Assembly: GCA_016790515.1 (NCBI GenBank)
Contig: JAEUOY010000114.1
Location: 1-63,767, forward strand
Direction of reading: 5' to 3'
Source: Burkholderiaceae bacterium
GTDB lineage: Bacteria > Pseudomonadota > Gammaproteobacteria > Burkholderiales > Burkholderiaceae_C
DNA: 63,767 bases
Shown here: positions 26,236-34,825 of the stretch, in pieces
Layout: every line of letters starts with the position of its first letter
Position numbering within the stretch: position 1 is the first letter of the stretch
Program-made: the position numbers and the translations under genes
Notes under the pieces: generated by a model
Told to the model about the DNA's origin: nothing
The model's input: only the letters and a program-made list of their open reading frames with translations
Database searches by the model: none

Positions 26236-26979
26236 ATGCGACGCTTGTTCTTGGTGGGGTGCCTGTGTCTGGCTGCGGCCGTCCGGGCCGAGGGTCTTGC
26301 CGTTCCCACGGCGGCGCCCGGGCCGGCGACGAGCACCGCCGCGCCCGCGGTGACGATCACCGAGGTGCTGCAGCGCTCGCAGCAGCAGCGGCTGGCACAG
26401 CGTGGCGCCGCCGACCCGCTCAGCGCAGCGTCGCAGCGGGTGCAGGCCAGCTTCGACCGACTGGTCGCGATGCTGCCCCCGGGCGAACCGGCGCGGCTGG
26501 TGCTGGTCGGCGGCGACCTCTTCGCCGAGGCCCAGTTCGACGGCCGCAGCGTCGCCGTCAGCGAGGCGGTGGGCGACCTGCCCGAGGGCGAGCGCCTGCT
26601 GATGCTGGCGCACGAACTGGGCCATGTCAGGCTGGAACACTGGGCGGCGCTGGACGGCCTGTACCGCCGCTTCATCCCGGGCGAGGTGCGGCCCGAGACC
26701 ACCGATCCGGTCGCCGCGGCGCTGGGCGCCCAGGCCCATGCGCTGTCGCACCGGCATGAGTTCGAGGCCGATGCCTTCGGCTTCACGCTGGTGCGCAAGC
26801 TCGGTTTCGGCGTCGAGAACGCGCTGCGCCTGCTCACCCGCCAGGGCCAGCAGCCCGATGGTGCGACGCACCCCGGCACGCGCCGCCGGCTGGCGCAGCT
26901 GCGCAGCCTCGACGCCCAGCTCGGCCATGCACTGGTGAGCCCGGCCGCCGACATCGCCGTGGCCGCCGGCACGCGCTGA
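26236..26979 (+). CDS. M48-like metallopeptidase, exported
   Basis: The 247-residue protein has a signal peptide (MRRLFLVGCLCLAAAVRAE) and a zinc-metalloprotease motif HELGH in MLAHELGHVRLEH (about residues 133-145). A downstream Glu-rich ligand segment, HRHEFEADAFGFTLVRK, is typical of gluzincin M48 peptidases. AGGAG (26224-26228) precedes ATG 26236. It is likely periplasmic. It lacks the multi-pass membrane region of HtpX, so it resembles small stand-alone M48 proteins; substrate unknown. Confidence 0.83.
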   Translation: MRRLFLVGCLCLAAAVRAEGLAVPTAAPGPATSTAAPAVTITEVLQRSQQQRLAQRGAADPLSAASQRVQASFDRLVAMLPPGEPARLVLVGGDLFAEAQFDGRSVAVSEAVGDLPEGERLLMLAHELGHVRLEHWAALDGLYRRFIPGEVRPETTDPVAAALGAQAHALSHRHEFEADAFGFTLVRKLGFGVENALRLLTRQGQQPDGATHPGTRRRLAQLRSLDAQLGHALVSPAADIAVAAGTR

Positions 26980-27091
26980 ACCGCGCGGGCTGCCGACGCC
27001 GCCGATTGACTTGGCTCGGGGTTCGCCACGCGCGCCTGGGTTAGCCTTGTTGCGATGGGCCGTGACCCGATCGGCCGCCAGCGAGGCGCAA

Positions 27092-28561
27092 ATGAAGACC
27101 CTGAGTGGAGTGGATGGCGCGTTCCTGCACCTGGAAACGCCCGAGACGCCGATGCATGTCGCGTCGCTGCACCTGTTCGACCTGCCCGCCGGCTACCGGG
27201 GCGATTTCCATGCCGACGTCAAGCGGCAGATGCGCAAGCGCCTGCATGTCGCGCCGGTGTTCACCCGCAAGCTCGCGCCGATGCCGCTGCAGTTCGCCAA
27301 CCCGGTGTGGGTCGAGGACGACGCCGTCGACCTGGACCATCACGTCCAGCGCGTGACGCTGCCTGCCCCCGGCACGCAGGCCCAGTTCGAGGATTGCGCC
27401 GGCGAGCTGCATTCGCAGCTGCTCGACCGCAGCCGGCCGCTGTGGCGGCTGACGATCATCGACGGGTTGCAGAGCGGCCAGGTCGGCTACTACATCAAGG
27501 TCCACCACGCGGTGGTCGACGGCCTCGCCGGCGTGATGCTGGCGCAGGCGCTGTTCGACATCGACCCGACGCCGCGGCGCATCCCGCGCCAGCCCGCGCC
27601 GCCGGCCGAGCACCCCGGCGCGGCCGAACTGGCCACCGCGGCGCTGCGCCACGACGCCGGGCAGCTCGTCAAGCTGCTGCGCCACCTGCCCGATGTCGCG
27701 AAGACGCTCACCGGCCTGTTCGGTGCGCGCGCCGAGCCGGCCCCGGGCGGCAGCCCGGCGCCGAAGAACTTCGCGTTCGGCCCGAAGACGCCGATCAACG
27801 TGCCGATCGGCGGCGAGCGCGGCTTCGCCGCGGTGTCGGTGCCGCTGGACACGCTCAAGCAGCTGGCCGCGGCGCACGAGGCCAAGCTCAACGACATCGT
27901 GCTGGCGCTGTGCAGCGGCGCGCTGCGGCGCTACCTGGCGCGGCATGGCGGCATCCCGAAGAAGCCGCTGATCGCGACGATGCCGATCTCGCTGCGCGCG
28001 CCCGGCAACACCGAGTACCGCACCCAGGCCACGCTGAGCCTGGTCAACCTGAACACCCAGATCGCCGACCCGGTGAAGCGGCTGCGCGCGATCCGCGACG
28101 CAGCCGGCGCGGTCAAGGCCATGGCCAGCCGCGCCAAGCAGGTGATCCCGACCGACTTCCCGTCGATCGGCACGCCCTGGCTGCTGCACGGGCTGGCCAC
28201 GCTGTACGGCCGCTTGGGGCTGACCCGGGCGATGCCGCCGATCGCCAACCTGGTGATCTCCAACGTGCCGGGGCCCACGGTGCCGCTGTACGTGGCCGGC
28301 GCCCGCATGGCCACCTACTGGCCGATGTCGATCGTCGAGCATGGCGTCGGGCTGAACGTCACCGTGATGAGCTACGCCGGCGCGATGGGCTTCGGCTTCA
28401 CCACCGCACGCAATGCGGTGCCCGATGCGCGCGAGCTGTCGCAGGCGCTGCTGGAGGCGCTGGACGAACTGGTGGCCCGGGGGCTGCCGGCGGCGCGCAA
28501 GAAGGCGAAGCCGGCCGCGGCGCCAGCGGCCCGGCGACGGGCAGGCGCGGCGCCGGCCTGA
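27092..28561 (+). CDS. Wax ester synthase/diacylglycerol acyltransferase (WS/DGAT)
   Basis: The 489-residue protein starts MKTLSGVDGAFLHLETPETPMHV, characteristic of the WS/DGAT family, with the catalytic HHxxxDG motif at residues 138-144 (KVHHAVVDG). The second-half signatures PLIATMPISLR, NLVISNVPGP and GLNVTVMSYAG are present. It esterifies fatty-acyl-CoA to alcohols or diacylglycerol at the inner membrane to make storage lipid. The Ala/Lys/Arg-rich tail is dispensable in appearance. It is convergent with the TRAFs-binding gene (11 bp apart). Confidence 0.93.
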   Translation: MKTLSGVDGAFLHLETPETPMHVASLHLFDLPAGYRGDFHADVKRQMRKRLHVAPVFTRKLAPMPLQFANPVWVEDDAVDLDHHVQRVTLPAPGTQAQFEDCAGELHSQLLDRSRPLWRLTIIDGLQSGQVGYYIKVHHAVVDGLAGVMLAQALFDIDPTPRRIPRQPAPPAEHPGAAELATAALRHDAGQLVKLLRHLPDVAKTLTGLFGARAEPAPGGSPAPKNFAFGPKTPINVPIGGERGFAAVSVPLDTLKQLAAAHEAKLNDIVLALCSGALRRYLARHGGIPKKPLIATMPISLRAPGNTEYRTQATLSLVNLNTQIADPVKRLRAIRDAAGAVKAMASRAKQVIPTDFPSIGTPWLLHGLATLYGRLGLTRAMPPIANLVISNVPGPTVPLYVAGARMATYWPMSIVEHGVGLNVTVMSYAGAMGFGFTTARNAVPDARELSQALLEALDELVARGLPAARKKAKPAAAPAARRRAGAAPA

Positions 28562-28572
28562 GTCGGGGCCGC

Positions 28573-30180
28573 CTACAGGTACTCGATCTTGCAGCTGACC
28601 TCGATAGACCTGACCTGCCGGCCCGGCGCGATGTCGGCGTCGATGGTGATCGGATGCCTGTCGCCTGCAGCTTGCGCGGCCGGGGTGGCCGCCGGAGTCT
28701 CGGCAGCGGCAGCGCCCGAAGGCGCTGCGCTGAGCTCATCGGGGCGGACACGCTGCCTGAACTGGTCGATCGCCGCCTGCAGCTTGGCGCGCTGCTGCGT
28801 GTAGGTCTCCTTGCCGAAGGCGCTGGCCACGAGTTCGATCTTCGGTGCCAGGCGCACTTCGTCGGCGTTGCGCCCCAGGCCGTGGAAGGCCTCGGCCAGC
28901 GTCAGGTAGACCCATTCCTGGTCGCCGCGGTTGGCGAAGGCGGCTTCGTCGGCGATCAGTTCCTCGCAGATCTCGACCACCAGGCGGCGGATCATGTTGG
29001 CGTGGCCGTAGTTGACGATGGCCTCGAAGCGGTCGTCGATCAGGTTGGCGCGCAGGTTGTACATGTAGGCGACGTTGATGCCGTTGTAATAGTCCTGCTT
29101 GACGTAGAAGCCGCGCTCGTAGAAGCGGATCGCCCGGTCCAGGTAGGCGCGGTCGCCGCTCAGTTCGAACAGCCGCTTGTTGATCGCGCCGGACAGGCCC
29201 AGCGTCTCGGGGTCGTTCGAGATCTTCGGCTCGCAGTACTTCGCCAGGATCTGTTCGGCGGCGATCAGCGCCTCGGTCGCGACCTTCGGGTCGATCTGGC
29301 CGTCGGCCCCCTTGCGTTCGCCGTGCTTGTAGGTCACCAGCGCCAGCCGCTGGGCGAGGAACACGTCGGGCTTGCGACCGGCCTGGCCCCCGGTCTGCCG
29401 CTCGATCGCCAGGCCGAACAGGCGGATCGCCTCGGCGAAGTCCTTCGTCTTCTTGGCGGCCTCGGCGGCGTCGATGATGCTGGCCAGCGATTCGCCCTGC
29501 TGGACCTCCTTCTTGTGGCGTTCGGCGGGCGGCACGTAGGCCGGCGGCTCGACGTAACTCTCCGCCTCGTAGGCGGGCGGCGTCATGCCGTTGAGGAACT
29601 TGTAGACCGGGCTGTCGGTCTCGCGCCCGATCTGCGGTGCCTGCTGCTGGCGACGCTGTTCGATCGCGATGATCTTGCCGAGCACCTCGGCCAGGTGGCC
29701 GACGAAGCGCTGCTGTTCGGCCGCGCTGATGGCCTCGCCGCCATGCACGTACTTGTGCACGACGAACGAGCTCAGGTCGAACGGGATGCGCTGCACCAGC
29801 ACCGATTCGGCGATGATGATCGTCGTGTTCGGGCGCTGGGCGTGGCGCACGCCGAGTTCGTAGAAGACGTTGGCGTTCAGCGTCGACAGGTCGGCGATGA
29901 CGATGTCCGCCTGGTAGATCCAGCGGTACATGATCGAATCGATGCTGCCGGTCAGGTTGGCATCGATCGCGCGGAAGCAGTTGACGTCGACCGCATCGCA
30001 GGCCGGCTGGATCAGCTGCTCGTAGGTCTTGTCCAGGTTCAGCACGCGGCCGGTCGAGTAGTCGGTCTTGTTGCCGAAGCCGGTGACGACGAAGCAGGTC
30101 AGCTGCCGCGGCGCGCCCGGGTCCTCGGCGGCCGGCACCGCGCGCGCCGCCTTCTTGCCTGTTCTCGAAGCCATCGCCAT
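28573..30180 (-). CDS. TRAFs-binding (DUF4071/ASK1-like) protein with N-terminal deoxyribosyltransferase-like domain and TPR region
   Basis: The 535-residue soluble protein has an N-terminal alpha/beta domain at ~27-175 (CFVVTGFGNKTD, then ADIVIADLSTLNANVFYELGVRHA, the conserved Asp/Asn/Glu pattern of nucleoside-deoxyribosyltransferase- or TIR-like folds). A linker with a Pro-rich stretch follows, then a TPR-like helical region at ~225-480 of the type called the TRAFs-binding domain in animal MAP3K5/ASK kinases (INKRLFELSGDRAYLDRAIRFYERGFYVKQDYYNGINVAYM). An Ala-rich linker and a short beta-rich tail end the protein. No kinase or membrane segment is fused. Related bacterial proteins have been linked to signalling or conflict systems; here it appears monocistronic. 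Its biochemical role is unknown. Confidence 0.82.
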   Translation of the reverse strand: MAMASRTGKKAARAVPAAEDPGAPRQLTCFVVTGFGNKTDYSTGRVLNLDKTYEQLIQPACDAVDVNCFRAIDANLTGSIDSIMYRWIYQADIVIADLSTLNANVFYELGVRHAQRPNTTIIIAESVLVQRIPFDLSSFVVHKYVHGGEAISAAEQQRFVGHLAEVLGKIIAIEQRRQQQAPQIGRETDSPVYKFLNGMTPPAYEAESYVEPPAYVPPAERHKKEVQQGESLASIIDAAEAAKKTKDFAEAIRLFGLAIERQTGGQAGRKPDVFLAQRLALVTYKHGERKGADGQIDPKVATEALIAAEQILAKYCEPKISNDPETLGLSGAINKRLFELSGDRAYLDRAIRFYERGFYVKQDYYNGINVAYMYNLRANLIDDRFEAIVNYGHANMIRRLVVEICEELIADEAAFANRGDQEWVYLTLAEAFHGLGRNADEVRLAPKIELVASAFGKETYTQQRAKLQAAIDQFRQRVRPDELSAAPSGAAAAETPAATPAAQAAGDRHPITIDADIAPGRQVRSIEVSCKIEYL

Positions 30181-30277
30181 CCCCCTGAGCTTTTGGACCG
30201 GGCCGGTCCGGTGGCGCAGCCTAGCAAAGAAGTCGCCAGGCGGGCAGGCCCGCGGTGGCGCGACCGGCCGGTGGTGC

Positions 30278-31450
30278 TCAGTGCCCCGGCGCGGCCGGGC
30301 CGCCTCGAGGCTTCGGGCGCGTGAGCGGCGCCGTGTCGAAGCTCAGCATGTGCCCCAGCCGCGGATCGGCCCGGCCGCCCAGCACCGTGGCGTAGGCTGC
30401 CGTCACCGCGCTGGCGCCGCGATGCCACTGCGGAACCAGCCAGGGCGCCGCCGGGTCGCCGAGCTGCGCCCGGAAGCCGTGCCAGGCGGCCACCAGGCGG
30501 CGGTTGAACTCGGCCGCGCCCCAGTCGGCGTGGCGCTTCTTGACCTGCGCCGGCGCGAAGAACAGCGTGGCGCGCGGGCCGGGCAGGTCTTTCGCGCCGC
30601 CCAGCTGCTCGACATGCGTGCCGCCGATCGAGCAGCTGTAGGCCAGCCGGGCGAAGCGGCCGTGGATCGCCTGTCGCAGCGCAGCGTTGCCGGCGAAGTC
30701 GACGTAGACGCAGGGCGTGTCGGCGGGCAGCGCGTCGAGCTGGTCGTAGCTCAGCACCCGGTGGTAGATGCCCAGGCTCTCGCAGAAGGCGGCGTTGCCC
30801 GTCGAGGTGAGGCCCACCACCTCGACGTCCTGGCGCTTCGCCAGTTGCGCTGCGGTCGCGTACGCGGTCTTGCTGGACGCCGACGACAACAGCATCACGC
30901 CACGCTGGCCGGCGCTGGCGGTGCCGAAGAAGGCGTTGTCGGCCAGGAAGTCGTCGATCAGCCAGGCGGTCAGGAACAGCGGCCGCAGCAGCGCCTGCTG
31001 GGCCTCGCTGTCGGGGGTGTAGAACGGGTCGGCGCTGCAGCGCTGGTACTGGTTGTAGACCGCATGCAGCGCGGCGCGGTGCGGCGTGCCGTCGCTGAAG
31101 TGCCCCGGCGACAGCCGCACCGGCTGCAGCAACGCGTGCGAGGCCATCGGCCAGTAGCCATACAGCCGCTCGCCCACCGCCACGCCCGGGTGCAGCGACT
31201 GCAGCACGTCGCCGAAGCCCCACACCGGGATGCAGCCCCAGGCCGTGCCGTCGGCATCGGCGGGCACCGGGAAGAACTGCCAGTAGTTCATCGCCTCGCC
31301 GAAGGCGGCGTAGGTGATGTTGTTGGCGGTCAGCGCGAAGTGGGCGATGCGAACGCGCACCTGGCCGTCGGCCAATGGCCTGTCGGTGGCGGTCTGCAGC
31401 CGGGTGGTGGCGAGCTGGCCCCTGCGGACTTCGAACGTGGTGAGGGTCAT
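30278..31450 (-). CDS. DUF2855 family protein (MDR-like)
   Basis: The 390-residue protein shows a degenerate medium-chain dehydrogenase layout. VRVRIAHFALTANNITYAAFG is the GroES-like strand set, CIPVWGFGDVLQSLHPGVAVGERLYGYWPMA follows, and a Rossmann-like half starts near VMLLSSASSKTAYATA. It lacks the catalytic zinc Cys/His set of alcohol dehydrogenases and a clean GxGxxG. DUF2855 members have no established activity. Start ATG 31450. No operon partner is evident; the upstream MATE gene is on the same strand 128 bp away. Confidence 0.85.
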   Translation of the reverse strand: MTLTTFEVRRGQLATTRLQTATDRPLADGQVRVRIAHFALTANNITYAAFGEAMNYWQFFPVPADADGTAWGCIPVWGFGDVLQSLHPGVAVGERLYGYWPMASHALLQPVRLSPGHFSDGTPHRAALHAVYNQYQRCSADPFYTPDSEAQQALLRPLFLTAWLIDDFLADNAFFGTASAGQRGVMLLSSASSKTAYATAAQLAKRQDVEVVGLTSTGNAAFCESLGIYHRVLSYDQLDALPADTPCVYVDFAGNAALRQAIHGRFARLAYSCSIGGTHVEQLGGAKDLPGPRATLFFAPAQVKKRHADWGAAEFNRRLVAAWHGFRAQLGDPAAPWLVPQWHRGASAVTAAYATVLGGRADPRLGHMLSFDTAPLTRPKPRGGPAAPGH

Positions 31451-31578
31451 GGCGCCACCGTAGGGCAAAGGCGGCGCGGGCGCAATCCGGTGAAGCGGCG
31501 TGACCATCGGCCGCCCTGCCGACCCCGGAACCTCGACCGGCGGAAACCCGGCCACCGCCGCCGCGGTGCCGGTTGGGC

Positions 31579-32952
31579 CTACCGGGCCGATGGGGGCCTG
31601 GCCTGCCAGACTGCGCCGCGCACCCCGCTGGCGGTGATCAGGCCATAGGCCGCGAGCCCCAGCGCGACGCCCAGGAAATGGCCCTCGGTGCCCAGGCCGG
31701 GCCAGCCGCCCAGGCCCCAGGCGCCGTGCGCCAGCAGCCAGCCGCCGCCGGTGGCGATGCCCAGCCGGGCGCAGCCGGCGATCACCGGCGTGCCCATGCG
31801 CTGCGCGCCCATCGACGCGAAGTACATCGCCATGCCCAGGCCGAAGAAGCCGAAGGCCGGGCCGGTGTAGCGCAGGGCCTGCGCGGCCAGCGTGGCCACC
31901 GCGGCGTCGTCGGTGAACAGCCCGGCGAAGGCCAGCGGCAGCGCGCCGACCGTGATGCCGATCGCCGCGGTGGCGCCGAACGCCATCCGGCCGCCGATCC
32001 ACGCGGTGCGCCGCGCGCAGGGCCAGTCGCCGGCGCCCACCGCGCGGCCGACCAGCGCGGTCAGCGCCGACCCGACGCCCCAGGCCAGCGGGATGATCAG
32101 GAATTCCAGCCGCGCCGCGATGCCGTAGGCGGCCACCGCGACCGGCCCCAGGTGGCGCAGCTGTGCGGTGACGACGACTGTCGTCAGGTTCGACAAGGCG
32201 GCCAGCGCCGAGGCCACCGCGCCGACCTGCAGGATGCGGACGAACAAGGCGCGCTGCGGCCGGGCGCGCCAGCCCGGCACGAAGCCGGCCTGGCCCTGGC
32301 GCACCACCCGCAGCATCGCCCACGCCGCGACACCGTTGACCGCCGCGAACGCCGCGCCGACCCCGCTGAGCCCGAAGCCCAGCGGCTCGGCCAGGGCCCA
32401 GGCCAGCAGCGGCAGCGCCAGCCATTGCAGGGCCTGGATCCGCGCCACCAGCGCATGCCGGCCGCCGCCGCGCAGCACCGAGGCCAGCGTGTTGGTCCAC
32501 CAGGCCGGCACCGCGCCGGCGCCGAACAGCCACCAGGCGTAGGGCACGGCGGCCGCGGCTGCCGCGGGGCCGGCCACCGCCTGCAGCAGCGGCGCGGCGG
32601 CCAGCGAGACGCCGACCGCGAACAGCAGGCCGAAGGCGGTGGCGATCAGCATCGCATGCAGCACCAGCGCCGAGGCCTCGTCGCGGCGCTGCGCGCCGAG
32701 CGCGCGCGCGACCGCCGAGACCACGCCGCCGCCCATCGCACCGGTGGACATCTGCGCCAGCAGCAGCGCGAACGGCAGCATCACCGCCCAGCCGGCCAGC
32801 GCCGCGGTGCCCTGGCGCGCGGCCAGCACCGTCTCGACCAGCTGCGCCGCCACCTGCAGCATCGACAGCGCGGTGGTCGGTGCCGCCAGCGCGACGATGC
32901 GCCGCAGCAGCGCTGCGGTGGCAGGTGGCGGGTCGTGGCTCGGGCGGGTCAT
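31579..32952 (-). CDS. MATE-family efflux transporter
   Basis: The 457-residue protein has 12 predicted transmembrane helices in two six-helix halves; LAAPTTALSMLQVAAQLVETVLAARQGTAALAGWAV is the usual MATE N-terminal helix and its counterpart in the second half is AYGIAARLEFLIIPLAWGVGSALTALVGRAVGAGD. It uses H+ or Na+ to export cationic drugs or metabolites across the inner membrane. It is divergent from the Crp/Fnr regulator gene (271 bp between starts). No specificity can be inferred. Confidence 0.92.
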   Translation of the reverse strand: MTRPSHDPPPATAALLRRIVALAAPTTALSMLQVAAQLVETVLAARQGTAALAGWAVMLPFALLLAQMSTGAMGGGVVSAVARALGAQRRDEASALVLHAMLIATAFGLLFAVGVSLAAAPLLQAVAGPAAAAAAVPYAWWLFGAGAVPAWWTNTLASVLRGGGRHALVARIQALQWLALPLLAWALAEPLGFGLSGVGAAFAAVNGVAAWAMLRVVRQGQAGFVPGWRARPQRALFVRILQVGAVASALAALSNLTTVVVTAQLRHLGPVAVAAYGIAARLEFLIIPLAWGVGSALTALVGRAVGAGDWPCARRTAWIGGRMAFGATAAIGITVGALPLAFAGLFTDDAAVATLAAQALRYTGPAFGFFGLGMAMYFASMGAQRMGTPVIAGCARLGIATGGGWLLAHGAWGLGGWPGLGTEGHFLGVALGLAAYGLITASGVRGAVWQARPPSAR

Positions 32953-33223
32953 CGGTGCTGGGCGCTCGCCGGCAGTCTCACAGAACCAGTGCGCCGCGGC
33001 GCGGTGGCGAACCCTGTCACCGCGGCGACGCGGCGGCCCCGCCGCAGCCGCCGAGGGCCGCCGCGTCCACGCCGGGACTGGCGGGCAGCAGCCCGGTCGT
33101 GCACCAGCGCGCGCCGTTGATCCAACGCAAGCCGGTCCGGCACCGGCTGGCGGACATTTGGCGTCAGAAGGTCATCGTTTCCACCGTTCAGCCGACTACC
33201 GCAGGCCAACACTGCCGACTCGC

Positions 33224-34012
33224 ATGGAACACCACCACGCTGCCCCGTCCGGCCTTGCCGTGCTGTCCGAACGCAGCCCGGTTGCCAGGCCGATCGAACC
33301 GGAGGTCAGCCCGCGCAATCGTCAACCGTCGCAGGGCGATGCGGCCGTGTGGAACACGCTGTTCGGCGGGCCCGGGCTGGCCGCCGCCGATCTGGCCGAA
33401 CTGGCCCGCATCGCGCAGACCCGCAGCGTGGAGGCCGGGCAGACCGTGCTTGCCCGTGCCAGCCCGGCCGATGCGCTGGTGGCGCTGCGCAGCGGCGAGG
33501 TGGCGCTGGGTTTCCGCACCGCCGACGGCACCTTCCGCACCGAGCGCATCGTGCGCGGGCCGGCCTGGCTGGACCTGGGCTCGGCCTGGCTGGCGGCGCC
33601 GCATGCGATGGACGCCCAGGCGCTGGGCGCGTCCACGGTGATCGAGCTGCCGCGCCAGGCCGTGGCTGCCGCGCTGCCCGAGCACCCGGATCTGGCGCAA
33701 CGGCTGATCCAGGGACTGGCGCGCGAGGTGCAGGCGCTGACCGCCAACACCCATGAATTGATGCACAAGGACGCGCCGGCGCGGCTGGCGCAGTGGCTGC
33801 ACCATCGCTGCGAGCCGCTGGACGGCGTGGTCGGCCAGGCGGTGGTCAGGCTGCACGAGCGCAAGCGCGACGTGGCCTCGCAGTTGGCGATCACGCCGGA
33901 GACCTTGTCGCGGCTGATGCGCAGCTTCACGCGGCAGGGCGTGATCGAGGTCAGCGGCTACAGTGTGCGGGTGATCGATCCGCCGGCGCTGGAGCGCCTG
34001 GCCCAGGTCTGA
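33224..34012 (+). CDS. Crp/Fnr-family transcriptional regulator
   Basis: The 262-residue protein has a cyclic-nucleotide-binding-like beta-roll at ~55-160 (LAELARIAQTRSVEAGQTVLARASPADALVALRSGEVALGF) and a C-terminal winged helix (KRDVASQLAITPETLSRLMRSFTRQGVIEVSGYSVRVID). It has no Fnr-type N-terminal cysteine cluster, so oxygen sensing by [4Fe-4S] is unlikely. The first ~45 residues are low-complexity; an internal start is possible. Located between the divergent MATE gene and convergent xdhC, it could govern either side; targets are unknown. Confidence 0.88.
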   Translation: MEHHHAAPSGLAVLSERSPVARPIEPEVSPRNRQPSQGDAAVWNTLFGGPGLAAADLAELARIAQTRSVEAGQTVLARASPADALVALRSGEVALGFRTADGTFRTERIVRGPAWLDLGSAWLAAPHAMDAQALGASTVIELPRQAVAAALPEHPDLAQRLIQGLAREVQALTANTHELMHKDAPARLAQWLHHRCEPLDGVVGQAVVRLHERKRDVASQLAITPETLSRLMRSFTRQGVIEVSGYSVRVIDPPALERLAQV

Positions 34013-34015
34013 GCC

Positions 34016-34825
34016 TCAGGCCGCGCCAGGCGCTGCGCGCTGCAGCAGCTGCGCCACCACCGCCACCGCGATCGCCGCCGGCTGCTTGCCGGGAATGCCT
34101 GGAACGCCGATCGGGCAGGTCAGACGTTCGAGGGTCTCGGCCGGCACCCCGCGCTGCTCGAAGCGGTGCAGGAAGCGCGAGCGCTTGGTCGCCGACCCGA
34201 TCAGCCCGAGAAAGCCGAAATCGCCGCGCCGCAGGATCGCCTCGGTGATCGCCTGGTCCAGGTCGTGGCTGTGCGTCAACACCAGGTAGAACGCGCCCGG
34301 CGGGGCCTGCCGCACCTCGGCCTGCGGCGGCTCGACGCACAGCCGTTCGACCTGCGGCGCCGACGGTTCGGCCGGGAATTCGCCCTCGCGCTCGTCGATC
34401 CACTGCACCCGGCAGGGCAGCGTCTCGAGCAGCGCGACGATCGCCCGCCCGACATGGCCGGCGCCGTAGAGCTGCAGGTGGAACAGCGCCGGCTCGTCGG
34501 CCCAGCCGGCCAGCGCGGCGGCGTCCAGCGGCGCTGTGCGCAGCGTCAGCGCGCCGCCGCAGCACTGGCCCAGCGTCGGGCCCAGCGCAATCGGCTGGTC
34601 GACCGGGGCCGTGGCGCCGGCGGCCAGCAGCGTGCGGGCCCGCGCGATCGCCTGCAGTTCGAGGTGGCCGCCGCCGATCGTGCCGGCCACCGCGTCGGCG
34701 GCCACCAGCATGCGGGTGCCGGCCTCGCGCGGCACCGAGCCGCGGGTCTCGAGCACCTGCACCAGCATCGCCGGCCGAGCTGCCGCCAGCCAGGCGGCGG
34801 CGCTGCGTCTGATCGCATCGATCAT
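34016..34825 (-). CDS. xdhC: Xanthine dehydrogenase accessory protein XdhC
   Basis: The 269-residue protein has the N-terminal XdhC/CoxI domain (MLVQVLETRGSVPREAGTRMLVAADAVAGTIGGGHLE) and the C-terminal Rossmann-like XdhC domain (LQLYGAGHVGRAIVALLETLPCRVQWIDERE, LTHSHDLDQAITEAILRRGDFGFLGLIGSATKRSRF). XdhC binds molybdenum cofactor, promotes its sulfuration and inserts it into XdhB. ATG 34825 overlaps the xdhB stop (TGATG), the usual end of a xdhABC operon. Confidence 0.95.
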   Translation of the reverse strand: MIDAIRRSAAAWLAAARPAMLVQVLETRGSVPREAGTRMLVAADAVAGTIGGGHLELQAIARARTLLAAGATAPVDQPIALGPTLGQCCGGALTLRTAPLDAAALAGWADEPALFHLQLYGAGHVGRAIVALLETLPCRVQWIDEREGEFPAEPSAPQVERLCVEPPQAEVRQAPPGAFYLVLTHSHDLDQAITEAILRRGDFGFLGLIGSATKRSRFLHRFEQRGVPAETLERLTCPIGVPGIPGKQPAAIAVAVVAQLLQRAAPGAA

